From contig NW_004797523.1 of the NCBI RefSeq assembly GCF_000002075.1, forward strand, positions 516,322-572,893: 56,572 bases of DNA, read 5' to 3'. The notes under the pieces are model-generated. The model was not told the DNA's origin. It searched no databases and saw only the letters and a program-made list of their open reading frames with translations. Shown one piece after another: positions 31,904 through 43,700 of the stretch; position 1 is the first letter of the stretch, and each line of letters begins with the position of its first letter. A program made the position numbers and the translations under genes. Origin of the DNA: Aplysia californica. Lineage: Eukaryota > Mollusca > Gastropoda > Aplysiida > Aplysiidae.

Positions 31904-32484
31904 TATATATATTTAATAGCGAATAAGTTACCGGGGAGTATTGTATACAAAGTTTTCTTGAGCTCTTGTAGCTATGCTTCTGTTGTCTCACACTCTAAAG
32001 CAGTTAGTGAAACTGAGGCAGAACTGATTGAAGCAAAGAAGCTCATTATTTTACCAGAGGAAAAGAAATGATCGGCTTCCCACAAATACGTTTAATTACT
32101 TAACTGAAAGAAAGTTTGAAAATTGAAACTTGAGACTTTTTGCAGACCAAAAACCATCTGACTGCTACGGCATCACAACATAAAACACCCCAACGAGAAA
32201 AACACACACAAAAATTTAACTAATTTACCAAATGGGAAAGCTCACAAAAATAAGCATTCATCTTTGCTCATAGCTCTCTTTGATAGGTACAAGAACTCAA
32301 GGCAAAAAACAAAGTAAAGTAACCGTCAGAGTTTAAATAGAGCCTTGAAACTCCTTAAATAACCGAGTCTAAGACTGCCCAGTTAGGGATTTATCACAAG
32401 GCCATCCGACTGATACTCTTAGATAATACCAACTCAGTTATCAGCATGCTCTCTCACAGTCATCATAACATCTTCATCTATCTT

Positions 32485-32625
32485 CCTGGGAAGCTGAGAA
32501 TGTTTCTGAGTGTTTTATGGTCTGCTGGGGTAATAAAATAGTGCAAAGCGCATAGAGCTAGCTGTAGAGCAGGGTTATGCGCTATACAAATGCTATTTAT
32601 TACTATTAGTATTATTATTATCTAT
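32485..32625 (+). repeat. SINE tail with GCGCTATACAAATG...ATTATTATT
   Basis: AAGCTGAGAATGTTTCTGAG, GCAAAGCGCATAGAGCTAGC and GCGCTATACAAATGCTATTT followed by ATT repeats. The first two motifs recur at 55017-55100. This is the form of a widespread SINE/LINE 3' tail ending in a trinucleotide repeat. Confidence 0.65.
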
Positions 32626-32629
32626 ACGG

Positions 32630-33100
32630 TGTTCTTTGGAAAGTACTTAAAAAGGACAAGAGATACTAAAAAAACACTGTAGTGTCTAGCTGTCATGGCC
32701 AGATGGACAGAGAGTATTAGTGTCCTTTATCATCTTTTGTCTAGGAGCTCAAAATAAAAAATAAAAAATCTTCCAAAAAGGGGAGAAAATATTCTGGGCT
32801 GAGTATATTAAAAGCTCAAGCTGAGACAGAGTAAAGGGACATTTCTAAAGTGCACGTAGGTAAATTCTGTAATCAAATTTTCTAACAAATGATTAATATA
32901 GTATAAATAATGAGTATATCTTTAAAAAAAATAGATGTTCTTCACAAACACAATAAGAACCTTTGTTGATGCACATTTGTTCACAACTCAAAAAATTACA
33001 ATAAAAAAAAAGAGGTACAAAATCTAACCAACACTCTTTGTTCACACTGAAATATGCGATGAAAAACCGTGATAAATTTTTCTTAGATAAGACGATTATT
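32630..33100. other. Non-coding stretch, no gene seen
   Basis: No exon or recognised repeat. Confidence 0.45.
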
Positions 33101-33104
33101 GAAA

Positions 33105-33539
33105 TGTGAGGCATCGTGGTGAAATCAAGCGCTCATCAAAATAATGAAAGTGAAGAAACTGGCCTTTTCCAGCAGGTTTTGGAATTTTTATTGATCTTTT
33201 GTTTTTTGACTCAACACCTTTTATGCCCTTTACAGAACACATTTCTGTGTGGATTTTACTCAAAAACGTTGCTTAAAGGCAGAAAAGAAATTTTCAGTTT
33301 CCACGGACTCCATAGCTAGGAAAATAACGCAACTTTGGCGGCCATTTTCTCGCTAATTTACCTCTGAAACCAGGCGACCCCAACTGCCTTCATTTGCCAA
33401 TATCTTGACTTGTACAAAAGATAAATGGCTATTTTTTTCCATCAAAAGCAAGGCAAACGGACAGGCTTTAGGATGATACCAATTTAACTTCATATGCCCC
33501 AAAATTGACGAGCGCCTGATTCCACCGCGTCGTGACACA
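33105..33539 (+). mobile_element. 430-bp MITE family 'GTGG', copy 3
   Basis: Starts TGTGAGGCATCGTGGTGAAA and ends GCGCCTGATTCCACCGCGTCG. It includes the conserved ACTTTGGCGGCCATTTTCTC and ACCAGGCGACCCC segments. Good length and ends. Confidence 0.9.
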
Positions 33540-34291
33540 AATGTTTGTGACAGTGGGAAAAAATACTGTCTCGTAAGAATTCTGATCATCACCACAACAA
33601 CACCTTCACATTAGAGAGCTGCACTGAAGTCATGGCATAGAACAAACATCATTGCATTAGAAATGTTAGTAATTTGTTGGTCAACATCTCACCTTGATGT
33701 AAACGGTATAATAGTAATAATACGGGCGTGAAGTTTCATAAGCTGACAAAATATGAATTTATTCATAAAATAAACAACGTAAAACCATGTTAACCCAGAT
33801 GGCTCGAGAGCCTACATGTATGTGGCTATCTAAATTCTTTTGTGTGCATCAAACAAGTCATGTCTCACATTTGGTGGTTTATACATTTACAAGTCAACAC
33901 AACAGAGATCAGGTACAGTACAGGGGTTCTGGAAATTCAGAGGGGTAGGGCTCAACAAAGGAGATAAATGTAAATTCGAAATGAAATGTCAATTTTTCCA
34001 TTTTATCAAGAATATTGAACTGCAAAGCGGGTCTACCCTAGAAAACTGCATCTTCCCATGACGCTTAACGGCAATGGGATGAAAAAGTAAAAGTAAGTAG
34101 TACAGAGACTATTCACTATTGAAATGAATACGGAAAAAAGAGCATCAGATTTCACTCATTATTGACAGAAACCTAGAATTTTTCCGCACTTACATTTGGT
34201 TGTTAGTAAATATCTCCATCAGTAGCCTACTAAAGACAAAAAAATTAGCCAGGCACAGGAAAGCGAAGCAAAATTTGAAAATCATAAGATA

Positions 34292-34449
34292 CAGTATAAC
34301 ACGGATAGCTCGAATTCTTCGGGACCGGCCTTGGTAGTTCAAGGGAGCCGTAGTTCGAAGGATATCTTACAAAAATAAAGAAGAAGAAACAAACGGGACC
34401 GCTGGCATAGTTCGACAGATGCATGATTCGAGTCTTCTGTGTTATACTG
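34292..34449. mobile_element. Short pogo-like MITE (CAGTATAACA ends), copy 2
   Basis: Starts CAGTATAACACGGATAGCTC and ends TCTGTGTTATACTG, flanked by TA on both sides (34290-34291 and 34450-34451). It is 158 bp with a complete inverted end pair and is related to the copy at 20793. Confidence 0.85.
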
Positions 34450-34454
34450 TAGTT

Positions 34455-35600
34455 TCTCTAACAATAGCATCAGGCCGTCTAGCACCATCCTGGTGTTTTT
34501 GTGACCTGAACAACAAGTGCAGTAAATTGCTATAAATGTAAAAATTCTACTGAAATAAACCCTGTGTTATGGGAAAAAATGAAATTTAAAAAAAAAGTAG
34601 CAATAGCTTGAAATATGTACCAAATACTGGCCAAACATTCGTCCAACATTTTCACTCCAGTCTACAAATCAGTGACCAATAGAACTAGGTAGAAAAATAT
34701 ATAGCTTTAATATATCAAGGCTGCATACTTATCCTTAGCAATCATCAGGGACAGGGTCTGTGCCAATTTTTTTGCAATTTCTACCATCAACTTACGAACA
34801 TGAATTGCGCAAATAAGTTCTCTGAAAGTTGAGAAGCCACTCTGATCTTAATAGATTCATCCTTCACTGAGAAAATATCACCAAAGCAAACATTTTTTAA
34901 ATTGTGAAAAGATGCAATCATTCCAAAATAATTTCTAAAAGAATAAAAAATGGATGGCCAGCCAAGGGAATGTTTACAGCAAAAAAGTCACAGAAAAAAA
35001 TAATGTAAAGTACATTTCCGCTATAGTTGACAATCATGAGTGAACACAGAAAAAGTTAAAGAAAAATTCTGAATTGACAAAAAACAATGTAGCTCCTTGT
35101 AGACCATTCTGGAAAAATGCTCCACTGATTCTTTGACAAACGTTATCAATTCTAACAGTGTCAGCGTAAAATTAAACTGCTTTCACAAAGCCAAAGATAA
35201 CCTGTGAATGCAGACAATGGAATTCTTAAGATTACATACAGCATAACCAACACAGTGATAATATTCATTTTTTAAGAGGGAGTAAACTTTCTTTTCATTC
35301 TTCGGGAAACTTTGGGAAGCTTAACTAAGAAATTTTCCTCTCTCTGAAGGAAAGTAATGTTTAGTCCATCATTTCTCTCTTTGTTTATTGGAATTTTCTG
35401 TCAAGGCATAGCACCCTAAGAAAGAACATTTGTCAAGACTTGGCTGAACAGTAAGGTGTTGTACCCTAAGAAAGGACATTTCAGTTAGAACTGGGGCTGA
35501 ACTGTAAGGTACCTTACTGTATGAGTACAGTGTACTCTCCCTTTTTACAAGCCATGTCATTATTGATTCAGTTGTCAAAACATAACTGTACGTGCCTCCA
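34455..35600. other. Non-coding stretch with one small duplication
   Basis: No exon recognised. CACCCTAAGAAAGAACATTT and TACCCTAAGAAAGGACATTT at about 35410-35480 form a roughly 50-bp tandem duplication. Confidence 0.5.
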
Positions 35601-35606
35601 ATTTAA

Positions 35607-36039
35607 CACTTTGCCCCCATGGGACGCTGATCTGCGACGGTGTGACGTAACAACTAAAACATTGCAGCAATGATCTCCTTTTTGACATGTGCACTTGTTA
35701 AAGTTAAATTTCCTTTTTGAATGGTTTGTGTGGCCTTTGAAACCGAAAATCAGTTTGTATACAACAATTGGAGTAAATTCTTTTAAAAAAAATGTCAAGC
35801 ATTAATGCTGCTTTTCTCTTACGCCATGATGAAAATTTGGGTGATGAATGAGCTAGATCTAGTGTTTTCAGTTCCGACAACGTGTAATCATCACTTTCAA
35901 TTTTCTCAGTATGCTGAAAATTTCACAATGGTTGGGGAATTTTTGGCAAGAAACAGGGGTAGTATTGACGTAACCCAGCTGCGCCCTGGCCCGTGGGGAT
36001 AAATGTTGTGTGTTCTGCGCACTGTGAGAGTGGAAAGTG
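35607..36039. mobile_element. piggyBac-type MITE with CACTTT ends, 433 bp
   Basis: Bounded by TTAA at 35603-35606 and 36040-36043. The ends CACTTTGCCCCC and GAGTGGAAAGTG are imperfect inverted repeats (9 of 12). A subterminal GCCCCCATGGGACGC on the left faces CTGGCCCGTGGGGAT on the right. No frame encodes a transposase. Confidence 0.75.
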
Positions 36040-36687
36040 TTAATGAACATTCATCTCTTTCAGAACTGAGCGAACTAAGTGAGTATATTTAATCAACGCA
36101 GAGAAGCTTTTAAGATGGATAACAATTTTGATGGAAATGAAATGGAAAGACAAAATTAAGATCTCAGATTTAAAACCGTCAAGCCAAGTAAGAGACCCTG
36201 TCCACAGGGGCCGCTTGGTACAACTGTCACTTTTCTCTGTGATCTCGGGTGACCATTATGGATAGGTTCAACTGTAATTTACTTCCTTACATCAACACTT
36301 AATGTTATGAGAAAACATTTTATGGTGCAAACAATCTACAATAATGCGATGATTGCTCTACAGTATGAAACTTTAAAAACTGTACGGAACACTTTTGAAA
36401 GGGTGATATTGAATGACAGACAGCGAGATCAAACAAAGAAAGTAATGCATGAAGAGAACACAAAACCCAACAAAAAAATTCCAATTCTCACACAGAAAGG
36501 CGCAACAAAAAGCTAGCTACAAAAACAATATAACTTTAAACTAAAACCCCTTAAAAAATTCAGTAATTCACATAGGCTTATACAAGGAAATATACATAAA
36601 TAACCTACACACTACAGTCCCTTATATGAAACCTTTCTACACATGAGTTATGAACACAGTCAAGTCTTGTAGTCACAGAAAGGAATA

Positions 36688-38098
36688 TGTGTAGCGACGT
36701 GGTGGAATCAGGCGCTCGTCAATTTTTGGGTATAGAGAGTTATTGGTATTATCTCAAAGCTTGTTAATTTGTCTTGCTCATGGCGAAAAAAATACCCATC
36801 TTTGCCATTGAAGGAGTTGGGGGTTGCCTGGTGTGAGAAGTAAAATTAGCGAGAAAATTGGTGCTAAAGTTTGGTGACTTCCAAAGCTTGAGTGTCCTTG
36901 GAAACTGGAAATTTACATTTTTTACATTTAAATTTTTTTTGTGTAGCATCCACAGAGAAATGTGTTTTTAACTCATTCGCAACGCGAGTTGCGAGCGCCT
37001 TAAAACCCTATACTACTACTACTACTACTCGCGACGCGTGCCGCACAAGCTGCGGGACAAGTACATTGGCGCTACCGGCCGCGTCCCGCACCCTATGCGG
37101 GACCGATTAGTCAAAGGAAAAACATCGGGTAAATCCCGATACATATGCGTGAAGTGGCCTCAGAATAACGCAGTCACCTTTCTTACACCATTAGCTGTAA
37201 TCCAAGTTTTGATAGGAAGCGAACCAAACTTTTGGTAAATAAAAAACTACGACCACCCCAGAACAATGAAAATAGCCATTCCTCTCCACTGAAACTGAAC
37301 ATGAATGCACATCGAAAACGAAAGTGTAAGCCCAATAACAGGCTAAACGACTTGGAAATTTTTGAAGTAGACTCTGATATATCAGATATTGAATATGACT
37401 CTGATGGGGATCCACAATTTGTGGTAAAACAGTGAGATAAGGATAGATTGACTAGATCTAGTGATAGTGAGTCAACGAACGACAGTTATGTTTCAGACCT
37501 TATGTTTCAGACCCTGACCAACCAGGTCCATCCAAAAGGAAAGGTCCGAAGGTAAGTCTAGATCTAGATCTAGAAGATCTGCTACTAAAAGTAAAGACAG
37601 ATTTATTGAAACTGAAGAAGTTTTAGATCTACAAGATGTTAAAAAAGCAAGTGTTGCAGCTGGGAATGGTCGTGGTGATGACATGGCTTTATTTCATTTG
37701 TTATTTTTGCATTATATAATGTCTCCAAAATTTATGCGCAAGACAAAATTTCATCAAAAGTTATATGGGTGTATTTAAAAAACCAATAAAGATAATGACT
37801 TCATTTTTATTTTTGTTGGAAACCTGGTCATTTCCATAAAAACATATACAAAGGAGAAAGTGACAGCTTTATTAGTTTTTGAGATACAGCTTATCAAAAT
37901 ATGCCCCGAAATGCCAGTCTTGAGAGATTGTGCCCTGAAATTTCCGTCATTCTCCAGTGAGTTAAAAGGACATCAAAGATTTTGAGCCCCCCCCAAAAAA
38001 GAAAATTTGAAAAAAAAATTGACCAACGCCCAGAAAAATGCTGATTTCTTTGATTTCATTCGTATGATGAGATCCTGGTTTCACCACGCTGCCTCACA
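36688..38098 (-). mobile_element. 430-bp MITE family 'GTGG', copy 4, split by a piggyBac-type element
   Basis: The left part TGTGTAGCGACGTGGTGGAA...GAGAAATGTGTTTTTAA and right part TTAAAAGGACATCAAAGATT...CACGCTGCCTCACA together equal one family unit of about 417 bp. Copy 2 shows the uninterrupted form around TTTTTTAACGGACATTTTAT. Confidence 0.9.
36972..37961 (+). mobile_element. piggyBac-type element carrying transposase N-terminal remnants
   Basis: It is 990 bp between TTAA at 36968-36971 and 37962-37965. The ends CTCATTCGCAACGC and CATTCTCCAGTGAG are weakly inverted (CTCA-T-CG versus CTCACTGG). Inside, the frame at 37300-37435 reads LNDLEIFEVDSDISDIEYDS, an acidic stretch. A nearby segment (about 37500-37555) encodes DPDQPGPSKRK. 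Both recall the disordered acidic N-terminus of piggyBac transposases. The DDD catalytic core is absent, so most of the gene has been deleted. Near 36990 a SINE-like tail (GTTGCGAGCGCCTTAAAACC plus ACT repeats) is also present. Confidence 0.78.
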
Positions 38099-38428
38099 TA
38101 TGATTAACCTCAGCCACCACGTCTGAGCAAGTTCTATTGGAGTGGAATAAGTATAAAAAAATAACATCAACATCGTGCAGAGTGAGTTCTGGAATTAACA
38201 ACAAAAACCAAAGTTTTGGAACATAGGTGGAATGGGAATGCAAAAGGTATTATGGCTTTTGTCGTACAACAGTGGTATTCAAACAGATTTTGGTTGGTCA
38301 GCAGCATGTCAAATAGCTGTCATTACTGAGAACAGGTTTAAAAATACGCATCAGGATTTTGGAGTGACGTCTATTAATTTAATTGTAAAAGAGAGTGGAA
38401 CACAACAATCATTGAGTCGTGCTACATT

Positions 38429-38683
38429 CGGTCGCTTTTAAGGACAAGCGGGCTAACCCAGATTTCGGGGATTTCCAGAAATCTTGACCAACATCCAAAG
38501 TGGGCTTGCTCTACCCATAGGAGAAGTTTGGTTTCATTGGCGTTTATATTTCTTTGGTTATACTAGTTATAGAGAAAGCTTTCCTAGTCTTTTAAAGAAA
38601 CTGAACAAGGGGCAGAAACTTTACCTTCAATTTTCTCAAAAAAGCATTTTTTGGGATAGCCCCCTTGTGCTTAAAAGCGACCA
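38429..38683 (+). mobile_element. 250-bp MITE family 'GGTCGC', copy 5
   Basis: Ends CGGTCGCTTTTAAGGACAAG and CTTGTGCTTAAAAGCGACCA. Full-length interior with a small internal duplication at GGTTATACTAGTTATAGAG. Confidence 0.88.
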
Positions 38684-38882
38684 TTTATCTTGGGAGTTTT
38701 ATGGAGTCCACTTCTATGTCTATCATACAACATGAGAGCACCTCGTTCCTTCTCTGCCTCTAAAGAAATTACCAACTCTCATTTACGCTCTTTTCCTTAT
38801 AAAATTAGTTAACTGCAGGGGTAAGGACAAAGGTGAACACCCCCCCCCCCCCACTCCCCATCCCAACCAAACCCATGGTTTT

Positions 38883-39212
38883 ATAATAACCTTTTTATAA
38901 GTCTTCTTTCTATAATAACCTTTTTATAAGTCTTCTTTCTATAATAACCTTTTTATAAGTCTTCTTTCTATAATAACCTTTTTATAAGTCTTCTTTCTAT
39001 AATAACCTTTTTATAAGTCTTCTTTCTATAATAACCTTTTTATAAGTCTTCTTTCTATAATAACCTTTTTATAAGTCTTCTTTCTATAATAACCTTTTTA
39101 TAAGTCTTCTTTCTATAATAACCTTTTTATAAGTCTTCTTTCTATAATAACCTTTTTATAAGTCTTCTTTCTATAATAACCTTTTTATAAGTCTTCTTTC
39201 TATAATAATCTC
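38883..39212. repeat. 29-bp minisatellite, about 11 copies
   Basis: The unit ATAATAACCTTTTTATAAGT plus CTTCTTTCT repeats with essentially no divergence until the last, partial unit. Near-identity of units indicates recent expansion or ongoing homogenisation. Confidence 0.97.
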
Positions 39213-39755
39213 CAACAGCAGGATAAAACTGAAAACCCAGTAGAGACAAAGAAGTCAACAGCTTCACTTTGTGTAAGACTCCACCATACGTCATTTTGAA
39301 AAGTGATGTATGACGGAGACTCACGCTGAGCAGTCAATGTATGGTACATGCATTACGATTAATTTAATTTTCAACATTCATCAAAAAGTGAGCAAATCAG
39401 AGATCAATTTAAATGTCTGTGACAGAAGCCAGACCTAAGACTGGTTCTTCGTAAAGCGTACTTTTGAAAGAATAAAAAGGTATAGATGGCAGCCATCATG
39501 GCATAAAGGAACAGTAACAGGGCCCTTACACTACAAAATGTCTAATAAACTCTTTACAAACTGGCATATATCCACTTCATAGTTATTATAATTACACATA
39601 TTACATCTTGCAATCAACCATTAAGTTTCACTTTTCTACATTATTTCAAACATTCATCTAATTACATTACTCTGAGAGCTATGTCAACTTTCCCACACTT
39701 CCCAGATCATAAGCAATGAGTGAATGGAAGGAAAACTTTAAATCTTCACATTACA

Positions 39756-39905
39756 AGATGTGTCACAACAGCTCTACACACTGAGAGACGTGTCACAACA
39801 GCTCTACACACAGCCAGACGTGTCACAACAGCTCTACACACAGCCAGACGTGTCACAACAGCTCTACACACAGCCAGACGTGTCACAACAGGGCGACACA
39901 GGTCA
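39756..39905. repeat. 30-bp minisatellite, 5 copies
   Basis: The unit AGACGTGTCACAACAGCTCT plus ACACACAGCC, with small differences in the first, second and last copies. A + frame through it gives a repeated RRVTTALHTA peptide, which I treat as a repeat artefact. Confidence 0.93.
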
Positions 39906-40144
39906 CAACAGCCTGTACTTTTTGTTCTAGCACCACAGTTTTACACAACCTAGTCAGTAACAGTTCGCATAAACAAAGCTCAATAGAGCTTTTCTTTTTG
40001 CCTCTTTAACAAACAACAACAAAGTGTGCACCATAACATCACTTTGTTCTCAACGTCACGGAGCAATTGAGTTCCTTTCAGGATTCTTAATCACGGGCTG
40101 TATGCAATACTGCCCGCGTAATAGACCCTCAGTGGCAGAACTTA

Positions 40145-40395
40145 TCATGGTCTCCATATTTCCAAGAAGAGCACTTGAAACAAGTTAACACCCCCATGAC
40201 AGAACATTAGTCCACCATAAGTCTGCCCCCCCCCCCCCTCCAAAGCAGAATAGAAACATGTACCACAAGGATGGAAAAAACACAACTCCACAACACAAAG
40301 AGGAGTAACAGCAGGGCCAGCAAGAACTGAATCCCCCACATTTTCACTTCGTGTCAAACAACCTAACCACTCTACTACCACTGACACCCCTTATC
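40145..40395 (-). repeat. tRNA-derived SINE, minus orientation
   Basis: On the - strand it starts GTCAGTGGTAGTAGAGTGGT (A-box-like) with GGGGGATTCAGTTC further on. No tRNA cloverleaf. It lies about 290 bp downstream of the CRACD-like stop codon and so may sit in its 3' UTR. Confidence 0.5.
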
Positions 40396-40681
40396 TAATA
40401 TGCATCTGGGTCATTTACTTCATAATCATGTCTTTTCCTTCACGCCCCCCCCCCCTCCCCCTTCCACCCTCCCCAACAGAATTTCCTTTCATCATACTTA
40501 AAATCATTTTCTTTCCTGACGTCGTCCAATAATTCCGTAGAACCATATTATGTCTCTGTACACAAAAGACAAAGACAGCATGTTCACATGAAGAGGCAGA
40601 GACTTTGTACACCTGGTCACTTCGCTGTTTCTCCCATCTTCCTTCTCTCTCTGGCCAATTTCCTCATTCTGTCGTTTCTGA

Positions 40682-40710
40682 TCAGCGATCTGACTTGATG
40701 ACGCCGGCAT
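40682..40710 (-). CDS. CRACD-like last coding exon
   Basis: After acceptor TTCTTCTTCAG the phase-1 reading gives D-A-G-V-I-K-S-D-R and stop TGA. The longer 95-codon frame starting at the same ATG is in a different phase and would need an incompatible junction. Confidence 0.7.
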
Positions 40711-43700
40711 CTGAAGAAGAAAAAGCCAAAAGCAACTCGATAAGCAACTACTAACACTTAGCATATCTTCTGTGTCAGACTGACTGTGCACATTTAGGCT
40801 CTTGGACTCGCAACTGTATGGTCATGTGTTTGAAAGGCACTTTACAGAAATTTTGCCAAAGTTGTTAAGTTTTCATTAAGAAATAACTTCCAGTGAAAAC
40901 CCCTGATTTTTCTCGGAATTTTCCTCTTAGTGGTACTATCGATAGACAAAGATGGTCCAATTTACTCATTCCCTTTGTACTGCGATCACTGTCTGTGGTC
41001 CAAATACAACGTATCTTCCACACGACTCTAAAAGCATCAGGAGGCTTAAAGTAAGGCATTAAAACTCATGTGTTCCACAAAACATACCCATCAGTCTTTT
41101 GCGACGGGCAATAGAAGCTCGAGCCCATTCTGGGGTGGAGTCAGACTTTGGTTTTTCTGGCTCTGAAATCAAATAAACAACAATAAACATCAGCAACAAC
41201 AACAACGTTTAACAAATCAATTACAAAAATGAAAAAATGAAACCCAACTTCTCAACTTCACCAAAAACTCTGAGCCTACAATAAACAACAGTACATTTTT
41301 CTTAAAATGCATCAAAAACAAAAATGAAGGAGCTAATATAGTAAGACAAAAAATAAATTCTATCATTGCCTCAGTAATGATTGCGCAGCCCCCAACCGCG
41401 CTATGACGATCCTATCAGAATGTCAGTAAACAGGTACCAAGCCTTCTAAATTGACAGAAAAAGTGGCTTGCAACCGTAAGTGAGAGTTCAACATGCTGCA
41501 ACCCTGTAGGCTACATCCCTGCAAGGGATTAAAAGAGGAGGAATCTGCTCCCGGGAGGAATTACTCAAAAGCTATGCCAGTCACCTGTAGAAGGATATTC
41601 TCATCTCATCATTATCTGTATATTCTGGAAAATGTCCATTTCCAATTGAGGACAAAAGACTAAAATATATTCCCCTTAACAATTGAATTTGTAACTCTAC
41701 CCCCCCCCCCCCCCCCCCCCCCCCCCCCTTGCACATCATCAATTTTTTTTTTAATGAGTGAGGAGGAGAAGAGCATAATGTTAGCACAGCTAGTATCATG
41801 CAGCTCTACTCTTTGAGACTGATCATCCTAGTTCGAATTCCCAATTGGGTTATTTTTAAAACTTTGGCTGCTTGGGGAATGTTCATGGGTCTCCAGCCTC
41901 TCTTGGATCTGTCCTACGAGACATCAAAGCTAATTTTGGAGGTCTCACCTCTCAAATGTCAAACGTTCCACTGCACAGCCCTAAATATCATCAGAGCTAC
42001 ACTTCTCCCTCCAAGACCTAACATTGACAACACACTCTATGGAACATTACAGCAACTGCAGCAAACTTGCACTTATCACTACATGGCATTGGACAGAAGG
42101 GCAAGAGCCTAGCTGTTGCTGGATCGATAACAACAACAACATCAACAAATGACCGCAACGTGTTTGAAAGGGAGTGTCAAACTCACACAACCATACCTTT
42201 GTCAGGAACAAAGCTGCGCCGTTTGTTGGACAGCTGTTGTCTCCACTTCACGGGTGACTCATCTTCTTCTTTGGGCTGGGATGGGGAATTATTTCCTTGG
42301 GGTGTCTGCCAGATGTGAGCAGAAGAAAGCAAAGTGTGATAACTGGTATAAAATGTAAAAAAAAAAAAATGCAATTTCCTGTATTAGCGATTTACAAAAA
42401 GCTGTCACTTTTCAGATTTTTCACTTATGTTTAGTGATTCTAAAGACAGCCACTTTACACTAGTTTTCCCCACTTCACCCAGGTGTGAATGGGTACCCTG
42501 GCCATACACTGCAAAAGATCTTGTCAGTAGGTTAGTAAAATGAGTCTATCTGCCAGTTAGTTACAAGTTGTATTTTTCTTTACAGCAGCCTTTTGTTAAG
42601 TCCAAAAGCATGCTACGTCATGTTGTAGTGGTGCAAGTGACCCCAGTACAGATACCCGTCACACCATTCTCGGATTTAGGCAGTTTCATAACAAGTCAAA
42701 TAGTCAAAGGCAGTTTCATAACACAGTCAAACCTGTTCCAACGACTACCTGCCCAAGACAATCAATCACCTGCATAAACAATGTGTCAATAACAAAGCTC
42801 CCTCATATCTTAGTGATCTAATCCAGATTTATGCTCCATCTAGATCATTAAACCCATTTTCTGTTGACGTTCCATTTCTTTTTTTCTTTTTACATATAAT
42901 AGACATACTACTTCACAAGTAGCAACAATGTGTTTCATTTGGCAAAATTTTATTTTTTTGGTACCCAAAATTGTAAATAAAAATTCGTCCTTTGGACGAA
43001 AGGAAGAAAGGACATTCAGAATGTACTGAATACATACGTCAATTGAACGCATTACTGAACAAGGAAACATAATAGAGCAGGAAACAATTTGAAATGAAAC
43101 CTTTTTATTGTTCTTGAAGACATTTTTCTTGATAAAGCAATTATCATTATGTTTAGATAATTTTTGTGAACTTGTGTAGAATTGTAAGGTATGCAAGAAA
43201 GATACAGTATATAAAATATATTTAAAAAACAACCCAAAACCAAGATTTTATATAATTTTTTAAAAAGCATGATTTCATATCAGATCAGCCATAATATTCA
43301 ACACTGGAGTAAAAAAGAGTATATTTTAGTGAAATACACCACTAAAAGACGCTGTAAGATCAAAATGAATCCAAATATAATCCAAATAGGCCTATTCGAC
43401 TTAGGAATGGAAAGCAATAGAGCATGCCCGATGTAGCATACTTGAAGATTGCATCCGGTGACATAAGATTTGCCATTTTGCAAGAGTGTGCACAATTTCT
43501 CTTCGATTCTCTGCTACTGCTTCGGCGTTGAATCATGATGATGCCCCCCAAAAAACGGACTGTTAGATTGCATGGTCAACTTTCCTCTTTTTTGCAACTT
43601 GCTGGAGAATTTGCAAATGCAGGTGCTTTTCAGCATTATTTCTGTACCTTGCGCGAAACTTGCAAAATGAGTTGGTGGTGAGGAAATGTTCTATACAAAA

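Noticed and set aside
38883-39212. CRISPR-like array
   Set aside because: The 29-bp units are contiguous with no unique spacers, so this is a minisatellite; the same holds for 53481-53883, 39756-39905 and 51365-51500.
40504-40712. Frame MPASSSQIADQKRQNEEIGQ as the CRACD-like C-terminus
   Set aside because: It needs a phase-2 junction, but the preceding exon can only end in phase 1 at ATGG|GTATGT. The phase-1 reading gives a short end, as expected for the family.
42722-42790. CAGTCAAACCTG as another pogo-like element
   Set aside because: No inverted partner or TA-flanked right end was found nearby.
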